Shown: positions 1 to 9,235, numbered from the stretch's first letter. The stretch is 64,000 nucleotides of DNA from Streptomyces xanthophaeus (GCF_000725805.1 NZ_JOFT01000024.1:79642-143641), one strand, 5' to 3'. Numbers and translations are program-made. Notes: generated by a model not told the origin, from the letters alone.

Positions 1-422
1 GCGGCGCTGCGGAAGATGGCCCCGATGTTGGTGTGGTCGTTGACGGCTTCCATGATGACCACGCGCCGGGTGGTGGCGAGCAGTTCCTCGGCCGTGGGCA
101 GCGGCTTGCGCTGCATGGAGGCGAGGGCCCCGCGGTGCACGTGGTAGCCGGTGACGCGTTCGGCGAGCTCCGGGCTGACGGCGTAGACCGGGGCCGGGAG
201 CTCGTCGATGACGTCGCGCATGACGTCGACCCACTTGGCGGAGAGCAGCATGGAGCGCATCTCGTAGCCGGCGTCCTTGGCGCGTCTGATGACCTTCTCG
301 CCCTCGGCGATGAAAAGGCCTTCGGCGGGCTCGCGCCGGCGCCGGAGTTCGACGTCGGTCAGGCCCGTGTAGTCGCGCAGGCGCGGGTCGTCGGGGTCCT
401 CGACGGTGATGAGATCAGCCAC
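1..422 (-). CDS. TrmH/SpoU-family RNA 2'-O-methyltransferase, C-terminus outside the window
   Basis: The visible 140 residues are the N-terminal substrate-binding part of a SPOUT-class tRNA/rRNA methyltransferase: an EGEKVI segment near residue 40 is followed by the first SPOUT motif (NDHTNIGAIFRSA) at the window edge. By family it transfers a methyl group from SAM to a ribose 2'-OH in structured RNA. The GTG start was chosen because it opens the conserved region; an AAGG lies about 13 nt upstream, so the start is moderately certain. It follows cobA on the same strand after 42 bp and may be its last operon member. The knot domain and its SAM-binding residues are not visible. A second, distinct paralog lies at 48144-49001. 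Confidence 0.85.
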   Translation of the reverse strand, partial: MADLITVEDPDDPRLRDYTGLTDVELRRRREPAEGLFIAEGEKVIRRAKDAGYEMRSMLLSAKWVDVMRDVIDELPAPVYAVSPELAERVTGYHVHRGALASMQRKPLPTAEELLATTRRVVIMEAVNDHTNIGAIFRSA

Positions 423-464
423 AGGGTGATACTGCCTTGTCCTGGGTGTGGTGCCAACGGCCTG

Positions 465-1712
465 TCAGGCGCTGGTGCCGGTGAGGGTGTCGGGGGTGTC
501 GGGGGTGTTGACCCGGACGACCTCGCCGATGACGATGACGGCCGGCGGACGGACCTCCTCGGCCCGGACGGTCTCGCCGACCGTGGCCAAGGTGGCGTCC
601 ACCCGGCGCTGGGTGGCGGTGGTGCCCTCCTGGATGACGGCGACCGGGGTCCCGGCGGCGCGGCCGTGGCGGACCAGGGCCTCGGCGATCAGGCCGATCT
701 TGTCGACGCCCATGAGGATCACCAGGGTGCCGGTGAGCTTCGCCAGGGAGGCCCAGTCCACGAGGGAGCGCGGGTCGTCGGGTCCGACGTGCCCGCTGAC
801 CACGGTGAACTCGTGGGCCACGCCGCGGTGGGTGACGGGGATGCCGGCGGCTCCGGGCACCGAGATGGAGCTGGAGATGCCGGGGACGACGGTGCAGGGG
901 ATACCGGCCTCGGCGAGGGCCTGGAGCTCCTCCATGCCGCGGCCGAAGACGTACGGGTCCCCGCCCTTGAGGCGGACCACGGCCTTGCCGGCCTTGGCGT
1001 GCTCGATCAGCGCGTTGTTGATGGCCTCCTGGGCCATGAACCGGCCGTACGGGATCTTCGCCGCGTCGATGACCTCGACGTGCGGCGGGAGCTCGTCGAG
1101 CAGGTCGCGGGGGCCGAGGCGGTCGGCGATGACGACGTCGGCCTCGGCGAGCAGGCGCCTGCCGCGGACCGTGATCAGGTCGGGGTCGCCGGGGCCGCCG
1201 CCGACGAGGGAGACGCCGGGGGTGCTGGTGCGGCGGTGGGCGGGCGCGGTGAGGGTGCCCTCGCGCAGGCCCTCGACGACGGCGTCGCGTACGGCGGCGG
1301 ACCGGCGCGGGTCGTTGCCGGTGAGCACGGCGATGGTGACGCCCTCGCTGCGGCCGGTCGCGGGGGTCCAGGCGGTGGCGGCGGAGGCGTCGTCGGCGCG
1401 GACGCACCAGACGCGCTCGCGCTCGGCCTCGGCGGAGGCGCGCTCGTTGTCCTCGCGGTTCTGGGTGGCGATCAGCGCGTACCAGGCTCCGGCCAGGTCG
1501 CCGTCCTCGTAGCGGCGCCGCTCCCAGCGGATCTCGCCGGTCTCCGCCATGGCGTCCACGGAGGGGGTGGCCGAGGGCGAGATGAGCAGGACGTCGGCGC
1601 CGGCCGCGATGAGGGCGGGGAGGCGCCGCTGGGCGACCTGGCCGCCGCCGATGACGACGACGCGGCGGCCGGCGAGTCGGAGACCGACGGGGTACGCGGG
1701 GTGTTCGGCCAT
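465..1712 (-). CDS. cobA: Bifunctional precorrin-2 dehydrogenase / uroporphyrinogen-III C-methyltransferase
   Basis: A 415-residue protein. Residues about 8-150 form the NAD-binding precorrin-2 dehydrogenase (siroheme synthase N-terminal) domain, with the Rossmann motif VVVIGGGQVA. Residues about 165-410 form the SUMT methyltransferase, opening with VSLVGGGPGDPDL and containing the SAM-site segment RLKGGDPYVFGRG. It methylates uroporphyrinogen III at C2 and C7 to give precorrin-2, the branch point to siroheme and cobalamin. The ATG at 1712 is preceded by CAGGAG about 8 nt upstream; the much longer open frame upstream runs through non-coding repeats. Its neighbours cobT and cobL support a corrin role. 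The architecture is CysG-like. Confidence 0.94.
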   Translation of the reverse strand: MAEHPAYPVGLRLAGRRVVVIGGGQVAQRRLPALIAAGADVLLISPSATPSVDAMAETGEIRWERRRYEDGDLAGAWYALIATQNREDNERASAEAERERVWCVRADDASAATAWTPATGRSEGVTIAVLTGNDPRRSAAVRDAVVEGLREGTLTAPAHRRTSTPGVSLVGGGPGDPDLITVRGRRLLAEADVVIADRLGPRDLLDELPPHVEVIDAAKIPYGRFMAQEAINNALIEHAKAGKAVVRLKGGDPYVFGRGMEELQALAEAGIPCTVVPGISSSISVPGAAGIPVTHRGVAHEFTVVSGHVGPDDPRSLVDWASLAKLTGTLVILMGVDKIGLIAEALVRHGRAAGTPVAVIQEGTTATQRRVDATLATVGETVRAEEVRPPAVIVIGEVVRVNTPDTPDTLTGTSA

Positions 1713-2397
1713 GGCGGTGCGCTCCTGATGCGGCAGTCGTTCTGTCTTGCCGCTGCGGCTCTGGAGCGGCGGGGTGCTGACGTGCGGGTTCTTGCTGCGG
1801 GTCCACCATACGGCGCGGGCCTCGCGGGGGCGCGGACCGGGGCTCCGCCGGCCCGCGGGCCGGGCTTCGGCCGGTCCCTGGGCCGGGCCTTGGCCGACCC
1901 CTAGGCCAGGGTTCGGCCGGTCGTGAACCCGCCCGAGGGCCGGTCCCGGGCCCGCCCGTGGGCCGATCCCGACCAGTCCCTGGCCTGCCCGTGGGCTGGT
2001 CCGTGAGCCCGCCCGCAGGCCGGTCCGTGGACCAGTCCCTCGCCCGCCCGTAGGCCGGTCCGTGGACCCGCCCGAAGGCTGGCCGTGGGCCGGTCCGGGG
2101 CCCTGAGCCGGTGCCGTGTCACGCCCGTAGCCGTCCGTCCGCCGGTCCGAGGACCGGTCCGGGCCTGCTCGTGGGCTGGTCCTTGAGCCCGGCCGTGGGC
2201 CGGTCCGTGGACCCGGCCGAAGGCCCGCCGTGGGCCGGTCCGGTTCGGAGCCCTGAGCCGGTGCCGTGTCACGCCCGTAGCCGTCCGTCCGCCGGTCCGA
2301 GGCCGGTCCGTGAGGCCGTCCGTCGGGCCGGTTCGGGGGCGTGGGGCCCGGGGTCCCGGGGAGGCGGCGCCGCGCGGCGCCGCCTCTCCTGGCCGGG
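1713..2397. repeat. 685-bp non-coding interval with degenerate GC-rich repeats
   Basis: From about 1840 to 2340 the sequence is built from variations of the phrase CCGTGGGCCGGTCCGTGGAC. A longer unit of about 150 bp is duplicated: the block at 2101-2152 recurs without mismatch at 2251-2302, exactly 150 bp later, and flanking sequence is similar. All frames on both strands stay open through it because stop codons are rare, which yields spurious Arg/Gly/Pro/Thr-rich ORFs. I see no start, RBS or family resemblance that supports coding. Part of it must serve as the 5' region of cobA, since cobA's RBS lies at its left edge. Confidence 0.75.
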
Positions 2398-5300
2398 TCA
2401 CTTCTCGGTGACGCCCGCCGAGTCGAAGGTCGCGACCTCGTGCATCGCACGGGCCGCGCTCTGGACCAGGGGCAGGGCCAGCAGTGCGCCCGTGCCCTCG
2501 CCCAGGCGCAGGTCCAGGTCGACGAGGGGGCGCAGGCCGAGCTTGTTCAGGGCCGCCACGTGCCCCGGCTCCGCGCTGCGGTGACCCGCGATGCACGCCG
2601 ACAGGGACTCCGGGGCGATGGCCCGGGCCACCAGGGCGGCAGCGCCCGCGCTGACGCCGTCCAGGATCACCGGGGTCCGGAGCGAGGCGCCGCCCAGCAG
2701 GAGGCCCACGATCGCCGCGTGCTCCAGGCCGCCGATCGCCGCGAGGACGCCGATCGGGTCGGCCGGGTCGGGCTGGTGGAGCTCCAGGGCGCGGCGGACG
2801 ACCTCGACCTTGCGGGCGTGGGTCTCGTCGTTGATGCCCGTGCCGCGGCCGGTGACCTCGGCGGGGTCGACCCCGGTGAAGACCGAGATCAGGGCCGCCG
2901 ACACCGTGGTGTTCGCGATGCCCATCTCACCGGTGAGCAGTGCCTTGTTGCCCGCCGCGACCAGGTCGCGGGCGGTCTCGATGCCCACCTCGATGGCCGC
3001 GACGGCCTCTTCGCGGGTCATCGCCGGGCCCACCGAGAGGTCGGCGGTGCCCGGGCGGACCTTGCGCGGGAGCAGGCCGGGAGTGGCGGGCAGGTCCCCG
3101 GCCACACCGACGTCGATCACACAGACCTCGGCGCCGACCTGGTTGGCGAAGGCGTTGCAGACCGCGCCGCCCCCGAGGAAGTTGGCCACCATCTGCGTGG
3201 TGACCTCCTGCGGCCACGGCGTGACGCCCTGGGCGTGCACCCCGTGGTCACCGGCGAAGATCGCGACGGCCGCGGGCTCCGGGATCGGCGGCGGGCAGAC
3301 CCGGGACAGCCCGGAGAGCTGCGCCGAGATGATCTCCAGCATGCCGAGGGCCCCGGCGGGCTTCGTCATGCGCTTCTGCCGCTCCCAGGCCTCGCCGAGC
3401 GCCTTGGCGTCGAGCGGCCGGATGCTGGCGACCGTCTCGGAGAGCAGGTCGTGCGGCTCCTCGCCGGGCAGCGCGCGGCGGCCGTACGTCTCCTCGTGCA
3501 CGACCCACGACAGCGGCCTGCGCTGGGACCAGCCCGCCTGCGCGAGCTCGGGCTCGTCCGGGAACTCGTCGACGTAGCCGACGCACAGGTACGCGACGAC
3601 CTCCAGGTGTTCCGGCAGGCCCAGCTCGCGGACCATCTCGCGCTCGTCGAAGAAGCTGACCCAGCCGACGCCGAGGCCCTCGGCGCGGGCGGCGAGCCAG
3701 AGGTTCTCGACGGCGAGGGCCGAGGAGTACGGGGCCATCTGCGGCTGGGTGTGCCGGCCGAGGGTGTGGCGCCCGCCCCGGGTGGGGTCGGCGGTGACGA
3801 CGATGTTCACCGGGGTGTCGAGGATGGCCTCGATCTTGAGTTCCTTGAACTGCTTCGCCCGCCCCTTGGGCAGGGACTTCGCGTAGGCCTCGCGCTGGCG
3901 CTGGGCGAGCTCGTGCATGGTCCGGCGGGTCTCGGCCGACTTGATGACGACGAAGTCCCAGGGCTGCGAGTGCCCGACGCTGGGCGCCGTGTGGGCCGCC
4001 TCCAGGACGCGCAGGAGCACCTCGTGCGGGATCGGGTCGGTGCGGAAGCCCTTGCGGATGTCACGGCGCTCGCGCATGACGCGCAGGACGGCCTCGCGCT
4101 CGGCGTCGGCGTAGCCGGGGGCGGCTTCGCCCGCGGAGTACTCGGGCGCATCCGCCCCGGGCAGGGCTTCGGCGGGCCCCTCGGACACCTCGGCCGCCTC
4201 GGCGGGCAGCGGCTCGACGGCTTCCGCTGCGGGGGCGGGGGCGGCCGCTACGGGCTGCTCCGGCTCCGGGGCGGACACCGGCTCGGCGGCTTCGGCTGCG
4301 GTCGGCTGCAACGCGACGGCCTCAGGCGTCTCGGCCACGGCCGGGGCGGGCTCGGCCTGGACCGGCTCGGACACCTCCGCGGGGGCGGGCTCGGCCGCGG
4401 GGGCCGCCTCGGCGGGCACGGCGACGACGGGCTGGGACTGGGGCTCGGCCACTGCCTGGACGGGCTCGGGCTGGACGGGCTCGGGCTGGACCGCCGGCGG
4501 CTGCGCCGGGAGGGGCTCGGCCGCGGCCAGGAGGGGCTGCGCCTGGTCGGCGGGGGCCGGTTCGGCCACGACGGGCTCAGGCTGCGCCGGCGGCTGCTCG
4601 AACACCGGCTCGGCGGCCACCGCGGGCTCCGCGGGAACCGGCGGGAAGGGCTCGGCCTCGCCGGGCGCGGGCTGTACGGCTTCGGCCACCACGGGCACGG
4701 GCTCCGGCCCGGGCTGAACGGCTTCCGGCTGCACGGCTTCCGGCTGCACGGGTTCGGGCTGGACGAGCTCGGGCTGCGCCGCTTCGGGCAGGGCCGGCTC
4801 CGCCTGGACCGGCTCCGGCGCAGGCACCGGCTCCGGCTGCACGGACTGGGCCACGGCTTCGGCCGGCACCGGCTCGGGCGCCACGGGGAGCGGCTCGGGC
4901 TCGGCGGCGAACTGCACGGGCTCGGGCGCCCCGACGGCGGCGGGCACGGCTACGGGAGCGTCCTCGGGGCCGGGGAAGGGCGCGGGGAACGGCGGGGCGG
5001 CGGGAACCGGCTCCGGCGCCCACGGCTCACCGGCCTGCGGCGGCACCTCGGCCCGCGGGATGTCGAGGTACTCGGGCCCGGTGGTGGGCGGACCCGCGTG
5101 GCGGACCGGCGTGACCGGGGTGCTCAGCGCCGAGACCAGCGGGCCGGGCTGGACCGGAGCCGGGGCCGCAGCGGCCGCCTGGGCGGGGGCCGCGGCGGGA
5201 CCGCGGTCCGCGAGGGAACGTACGACGCCGCCGGTGGCCTCGGGCACGGGCGGGCCCATGTGCAGCGGGCGCCGGGCCGGAGCCGCGGGCGCCGTCGGCG

Positions 5301-5763
5301 CGGCCGGAACGGCCTGCGGGGGCACCAGCCCGCCCAGGTCGAGCGCGCCGGAGTCACGGCCGCCCGCCTCGTGGGCGCCGGCCATGTAGGAGGCGTCGGG
5401 GAAGGCGGGCTGCGGGAAGTCGGCGTAGCCCGCGGGCTCGGCGTACGCCGCCGGGGCCTCCGGGTACGCGGAACCGCCGCCGTAGGGCGCGTCCGTGTAG
5501 TGCGGCAGCTCGCCCAGCGGGGGCTCGACCGGGAAGGCGGGGGCGGGCGGGACGATCTGCGGGTCGCTCCAGGCACCCTGGCTGCTCGGCATCAGCAGCA
5601 GTTCCTCGTCCTCCGGACCGGCCGGGTCGTCCACGAGGTCCTGGAACGCGTAGCCGGCCGGGAGCGGCGGCGGCAGCTGGCCGGGAGCGGGGATGCCCTG
5701 CTGATCCACCATGCCCGCATTGTCCGGGTGACCCTCGCCCGGGACCTGGCCGGTGTCAGTCAT
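2398..5763 (-). CDS. cobT: BluB-like nitroreductase fused to CobT, with a long disordered N-terminus
   Basis: A 1121-residue protein in three parts. Residues 1 to about 540 are low-complexity and rich in Pro, Ala, Glu, Val and Gln (repeated QPEPVQ-type motifs), probably disordered. Residues about 545-760 are a BluB/nitroreductase domain (RRDIRKGF, SVGHSQPWDFVVI). By family this is the oxygen-dependent fragmentation of FMNH2 to 5,6-dimethylbenzimidazole (DMB). Residues about 770-1121 are CobT (FAGDHGVHAQGVTPWPQEVT, LLTGEMGIANTT), which phosphoribosylates DMB to alpha-ribazole phosphate. The fusion would pass the lower-ligand base directly to its activating enzyme. The ATG at 5763 has GAGGGG about 7 nt upstream. 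The gene follows cobL on the same strand after 262 bp. CobT alone is usually about 350 residues, so most of the length is the unusual N-terminus. Confidence 0.9.
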   Translation of the reverse strand: MTDTGQVPGEGHPDNAGMVDQQGIPAPGQLPPPLPAGYAFQDLVDDPAGPEDEELLLMPSSQGAWSDPQIVPPAPAFPVEPPLGELPHYTDAPYGGGSAYPEAPAAYAEPAGYADFPQPAFPDASYMAGAHEAGGRDSGALDLGGLVPPQAVPAAPTAPAAPARRPLHMGPPVPEATGGVVRSLADRGPAAAPAQAAAAAPAPVQPGPLVSALSTPVTPVRHAGPPTTGPEYLDIPRAEVPPQAGEPWAPEPVPAAPPFPAPFPGPEDAPVAVPAAVGAPEPVQFAAEPEPLPVAPEPVPAEAVAQSVQPEPVPAPEPVQAEPALPEAAQPELVQPEPVQPEAVQPEAVQPGPEPVPVVAEAVQPAPGEAEPFPPVPAEPAVAAEPVFEQPPAQPEPVVAEPAPADQAQPLLAAAEPLPAQPPAVQPEPVQPEPVQAVAEPQSQPVVAVPAEAAPAAEPAPAEVSEPVQAEPAPAVAETPEAVALQPTAAEAAEPVSAPEPEQPVAAAPAPAAEAVEPLPAEAAEVSEGPAEALPGADAPEYSAGEAAPGYADAEREAVLRVMRERRDIRKGFRTDPIPHEVLLRVLEAAHTAPSVGHSQPWDFVVIKSAETRRTMHELAQRQREAYAKSLPKGRAKQFKELKIEAILDTPVNIVVTADPTRGGRHTLGRHTQPQMAPYSSALAVENLWLAARAEGLGVGWVSFFDEREMVRELGLPEHLEVVAYLCVGYVDEFPDEPELAQAGWSQRRPLSWVVHEETYGRRALPGEEPHDLLSETVASIRPLDAKALGEAWERQKRMTKPAGALGMLEIISAQLSGLSRVCPPPIPEPAAVAIFAGDHGVHAQGVTPWPQEVTTQMVANFLGGGAVCNAFANQVGAEVCVIDVGVAGDLPATPGLLPRKVRPGTADLSVGPAMTREEAVAAIEVGIETARDLVAAGNKALLTGEMGIANTTVSAALISVFTGVDPAEVTGRGTGINDETHARKVEVVRRALELHQPDPADPIGVLAAIGGLEHAAIVGLLLGGASLRTPVILDGVSAGAAALVARAIAPESLSACIAGHRSAEPGHVAALNKLGLRPLVDLDLRLGEGTGALLALPLVQSAARAMHEVATFDSAGVTEK

Positions 5764-6025
5764 GCGTACCCCTCGCCCATCGGTGTTGCCTCTTCGATCG
5801 CCCGGCAGCCCACGAGGGCGCCGTGCAGAGTTGCCGTGAGACGCCTTCGTCTCGCACGTGCCCGCACGACAACCACTAAGCATTGTCGCGCCCGTTCGCC
5901 ACCGCGGCGGCCATTACCGACACGGTCCGCTGTGGACTGCGCCACGTCGCGCGTCCGTGCGGTGTCGCGGTGCCCGAAACGTCCGGTGCGGTACGACGAT
6001 CGGCCAGCCTACCCCGGCCCCCGTC

Positions 6026-7231
6026 TCAGCGGGTCAGGGGGCGTTCCGCTGCCAGCAGGAAGACGACGGAACGGTCCTGTTCGGCCCAGGTGCGGGTGTC
6101 GAGGCCGACGGACTGGAGCAGGGCGCACTCGACGGCGTACCCGTGTTCGGTGAGTACCCGGCCGATGGCCTCCGCCTCGTCGCGCGTGGAGGCGTGGCTG
6201 ACGATCCGTTCGGGGCGGCGGTCGGCGACGGCCGCGACCACCTCGGCTCCCCCGCCGCCGACGCGTACGACGTCCGGCTCGGGCAGGTCCTCCAGCACGT
6301 ACGGGGCACGCCCGGCGACGGTCTGGAGCTGTACTCCCCGCTTGCGGGCGGCGGCCGTCACCTGTTCGCAGGCGAGCGGGTCGGCGTCGACCGCGATGAC
6401 GGCGGCTCCGAAGGCCGCGGCGTCCACGGCGAAGGCGCCGCTGCCGGCGCCGATGTCCCAGACTAGGTCGCCGGTGCGCGGGCCGAGCCGGGCGAGCTGT
6501 GCGGCGCGCAGCTGCGCGGACTGCCCCTCGCCGCCGGGTTCGGGGCGCGGCCGGGCCCAGCCGCGGCCGGCGGAGTGGGCCGGGCCCTGGCCGAGCAGCC
6601 AGCCCGGGTCGGCGGTGGCGGTCTGTCCTGCGCCGCCGATGACGATGACGACGTTCGGGTCGCGCCAGGTGTGGTCGGCGGCCTTGTCCGAGGTCAGGAC
6701 GCTCACCTGTTCCCGGTCGGTGCCGAGTTCCTCGCAGATGACGAAGGTGCGGTGGATTCCGCCGAGGAGCAGGGCGAGTTCGGCGGGGCCCGCCCCGGGC
6801 GAGGTGAGGACGGCGACCTTGCCGTGGGCGCGGCAGACGTTGACGGCGCGGCGCAGGGTGCGGGGGTGGGCGACGACCACCTGGGCGTCGTCCCAGGGCA
6901 TTCCGGCGCGGGCGAAGGCGGCGGCCACGGCCGAGACTGCGGGGACCACTTCGACTTCGAGGCCGTGCTCGGGGGCGCGCAGGGTGCGTACGACGCCGAA
7001 GAAGCCGGGGTCGCCGTCGGCGAGGACGACGGCGGTGCCGCGGTGCCCGGCGATGCGGCTCGCGGCGAGGCCCAGGCTGCCGAGGCGGATGCGTTCGGCG
7101 GTGGGCGGGACCTCGGGGAGCGCGAGGTGGTGGGCCGCGCCGGCCACCAGGGTGGCGGCGGAGAGCGCGGACCGGGCGGCCTCGGTCAGGGGGGAGCCGT
7201 CCCAGCCGATCACCGTGACCCGGTCGGCCAT
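6026..7231 (-). CDS. cobL: Precorrin-6Y C5,15-methyltransferase (decarboxylating)
   Basis: A 401-residue CbiE-CbiT fusion. The N-terminal half (to about residue 200) is a tetrapyrrole methylase (VTVIGWDG, VVLADGDPGFFG). The C-terminal half is a class I methyltransferase with the SAM motif VWDIGAGSGAFA near residue 265. It methylates C5 and C15 of the corrin ring and removes the acetate carboxyl, a late ring-contraction-phase step of cobalamin synthesis. An AGGAG sits about 11 nt before the ATG. It is the first of the minus-strand cob genes here. The 262 bp to cobT contain no cobalamin-riboswitch core that I could recognise. Confidence 0.93.
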   Translation of the reverse strand: MADRVTVIGWDGSPLTEAARSALSAATLVAGAAHHLALPEVPPTAERIRLGSLGLAASRIAGHRGTAVVLADGDPGFFGVVRTLRAPEHGLEVEVVPAVSAVAAAFARAGMPWDDAQVVVAHPRTLRRAVNVCRAHGKVAVLTSPGAGPAELALLLGGIHRTFVICEELGTDREQVSVLTSDKAADHTWRDPNVVIVIGGAGQTATADPGWLLGQGPAHSAGRGWARPRPEPGGEGQSAQLRAAQLARLGPRTGDLVWDIGAGSGAFAVDAAAFGAAVIAVDADPLACEQVTAAARKRGVQLQTVAGRAPYVLEDLPEPDVVRVGGGGAEVVAAVADRRPERIVSHASTRDEAEAIGRVLTEHGYAVECALLQSVGLDTRTWAEQDRSVVFLLAAERPLTR

Positions 7232-7305
7232 CTTCGTCAGTCTCCTGGAGTGGGGGCAGGCGGGGAGGGTGCGGGCACGGTGAGACTACCTGGTCATCGG
7301 GTCGG

Positions 7306-7995
7306 TCAGGTCCGGTCGGCGCCGACGCGGTGGCCGTGCGCGTCGGCCCGCTGACCGTAGGAGTACTCGTCCTCGAAGCCGTTGTAGCCGTCGTAGCCGG
7401 CGTCGTCGTCGAGGTCTTCCAGGTCCTCGGGGACGAGGCTCCAGACGATGAGGTCGGTACGGGTGTCGGTCCAGCTGCCGTCTGCCGTCTGGATGCGCAC
7501 TATCCACGCGTTGCGCAGGACGCCTTCGCTGATGCAGCCGATCTTCTGGGCCACCTGCTGGGAGGCGGTGTTGTCGGCGGCGGTGCGCAGTTCGAGGCGT
7601 TCGAAGCCCTGGTCGCGGAAGAGCCAGCGGGCCACGGCGAGCACGGACTCGCTGGCGTAGCCCTCGCCGCGGGCCCAGGGGGCGGTGACGTAGGCCGCTT
7701 CGGTGGAGCGGGTGCGCCAGTTGGTGTTCTGGAGGTGGACGACGCCGACGAGGCGCTGGGTGAGGAACTCGGTGACGGCGAACACGATGCCGCGGCCCTC
7801 GGTGCGTTCGGCGTGGGATCCGCGGGTGACCCAACGGTGGGCGTGGGCCTGGGTGTAGGGGTGGGGCGCGCTGGTCCACGCGGTGACGTGCTCGTCGTTC
7901 ATCATCTCGGTCAGCGCGGTGACGTCCTCCTCCTCGAAGGGGCGCAGCACCAGCCGGTCCGTGCTGATGGTGACGTCCGGGAAGGTGGTAGTCAT
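7306..7995 (-). CDS. GNAT-family N-acetyltransferase (RimJ/RimL type)
   Basis: A 229-residue protein. Residues about 10-180 carry the RimJ/RimL-like GNAT fold: a first strand TDRLVLRPFEEEDV, an acetyl-CoA-binding segment around PWARGEGYASE, and the terminal RNAWIVRIQ region. It probably acetylates an N-terminal amine of a protein or a small amine; the substrate is unknown. The C-terminal about 45 residues are acidic, then Gly/His-rich, and probably unstructured. The start at 7995 has GGAG about 7 nt upstream; a start four codons earlier is less well supported. It lies between cobL and the metQ terminator and shows no functional link to either. Confidence 0.85.
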   Translation of the reverse strand: MTTTFPDVTISTDRLVLRPFEEEDVTALTEMMNDEHVTAWTSAPHPYTQAHAHRWVTRGSHAERTEGRGIVFAVTEFLTQRLVGVVHLQNTNWRTRSTEAAYVTAPWARGEGYASESVLAVARWLFRDQGFERLELRTAADNTASQQVAQKIGCISEGVLRNAWIVRIQTADGSWTDTRTDLIVWSLVPEDLEDLDDDAGYDGYNGFEDEYSYGQRADAHGHRVGADRT

Positions 7996-8147
7996 GCGCA
8001 GCTCCAAGCCTGGGACCGTGGTGCGACCGTGATGCGATGCGACCGCGGTGCGGGACCGTTTGTGCAGAGGTGTCCGCGCGGGTCGTAGGCCACAGCATGC
8101 AGCATCGGCCGGGTGGTGTGCATGGCCGGGTTGCCCGGAAGCGGGCA

Positions 8148-8190
8148 GAGCCCGGCCCCGCGCGCCGACGGGGCGTGCGGGGCCGGGCTC
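8148..8190 (-). terminator. Intrinsic-type hairpin after metQ
   Basis: A perfect 14-bp G/C stem (arms 8148-8161 and 8177-8190, 15-nt loop) lies 63 bp beyond the metQ stop and upstream of the GNAT gene. It lacks a U-tract, as is common for Streptomyces terminators. It probably ends the metNIQ transcript. Confidence 0.65.
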
Positions 8191-8252
8191 GGGGCCGTGT
8201 ACGAGGGCGTGTTCAGGGCCGGGACCCGCCGCAGGGGGGCGGGCCGGGTGGT

Positions 8253-9116
8253 TCAGGAGGCGGGGGTGCCGAAGGCCGCGGTGACCGAGCCCTGGTACTT
8301 CTCCTCGATGAACTTCTTGACGTCGTCGGAGTTCAGGAGCTTGGCGAGCTTCTGGATCCGCGGGTCGTCCTGGTTGCCCTCCTTGACCGCGAGGAAGTTG
8401 GCGTAGGGGTTGCCCTCGGCCTTCTCCAGGATCAGGGCGTCCTTGGCGGGCGAGAGCTTGGCCTCGAGGGCGTAGTTGCCGTTGATGACGGCGGCGTCCA
8501 CGTCGTTCAGGGCGCGCGGGACCGTGGCGGCCTCCAGCTCCTTGAACTCCAGGCCCTTCTTGTCGGTGATGTCGGACAGCTTGGCGCTGGTGCCGACGCC
8601 CTCCTTGAGGGTGATCAGGTTGTTCGCGGCCAGCAGCTGGAGCGCGCGGCCCTCGTTGGTGGTGTCGTTGGGGACGGCGATGGTCTGGCCGGCCTTGATG
8701 TCGGTGAGGGCCTTGACCTTCTTGGAGTAGAGGCCGAGGGGCTCCAGGTGCACGTTCACGACGGGCACGATGTGCGTGCCGTTCTTCTTGTTGAAGTCGT
8801 CGAGGTACGGCTTGTGCTGGAAGTAGTTGGCGTCGACCTGGCCCTGCTCGGTGGCGGTGTTCGGCAGGACGTAGTCCGTGAACTCCTTGACCTCGAGCTT
8901 GAGGCCCTCCTTCGCCGCGAGCTTGTCCTTGACGAAGTTCAGGATGTCGGCGTGCGGGCTCGGGGAGGCCGCGATGACCAGCGGCTTGCTCTCGTCGACC
9001 TTGCCGCCGTCGGCCTTGGTGGAGGACGGGTCCGAGGAGCTGCCGCAGGCGCTGAGGCCGAGGACGAGCGCGGACGCGGTGGCGGCGAGGGCGGTGAGCT
9101 TGATGTTCTTACGCAC
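8253..9116 (-). CDS. metQ: Methionine ABC transporter substrate-binding lipoprotein
   Basis: A 287-residue NlpA/MetQ-family lipoprotein. A short signal peptide ends in a lipobox (LGLSACG, Cys near residue 23) followed by a Ser-rich linker. The mature part has the family segments PLVIAASPSPHADILNF, DYVLPNTA and VDANYFQHKPYLD. It sits on the outer face of the membrane and delivers D/L-methionine to MetNI. The GTG start is preceded by AAAGG at about 8 nt. It is the last gene of metN-metI-metQ, 119 bp after metI, and that gap holds an imperfect hairpin (9210-9238) that could set relative expression. Confidence 0.93.
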   Translation of the reverse strand: MRKNIKLTALAATASALVLGLSACGSSSDPSSTKADGGKVDESKPLVIAASPSPHADILNFVKDKLAAKEGLKLEVKEFTDYVLPNTATEQGQVDANYFQHKPYLDDFNKKNGTHIVPVVNVHLEPLGLYSKKVKALTDIKAGQTIAVPNDTTNEGRALQLLAANNLITLKEGVGTSAKLSDITDKKGLEFKELEAATVPRALNDVDAAVINGNYALEAKLSPAKDALILEKAEGNPYANFLAVKEGNQDDPRIQKLAKLLNSDDVKKFIEEKYQGSVTAAFGTPAS

Positions 9117-9235
9117 GAAGAGTGCCTTTCTAGCTGAACAAGTACCTGAGACTTGCTGGTGGTGGCCCAAGCACGACAAGTGCGGGCTCTGCTGGGGAAA
9201 TCGGAGGGGGAACGGTGCGGTCGGCCCGCACCCGT

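Noticed and set aside
33..1904. Long plus-strand ORF opposite cobA and the trmH-like gene
   Set aside because: It is Gly/Asp/Ala/Val-rich anti-sense translation of a high-GC gene; the minus strand encodes recognisable CobA and TrmH motifs.
1901..2596. Minus-strand ORF through the repeat block (Arg/Gly/Pro/Thr repeats)
   Set aside because: It exists because the repeats lack stops; the start lies inside cobT and other frames on both strands are equally open.
5760..5945. 61-residue minus-strand ORF ending in MGEGYA, overlapping the cobT start
   Set aside because: The ATGA overlap is suggestive, but there is no RBS, no conserved-looking sequence and its frame is arbitrary in the GC-rich leader.
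5764..6025. Possible cobalamin riboswitch before cobT
   Set aside because: I looked for the B12-box core (GCCACTG) and flanking conserved segments on the minus strand and found none.
2341..6153. A 1270-residue plus-strand ORF opposite cobT
   Set aside because: It is low-complexity shadow of the GC-rich cobT gene, with no family motif.
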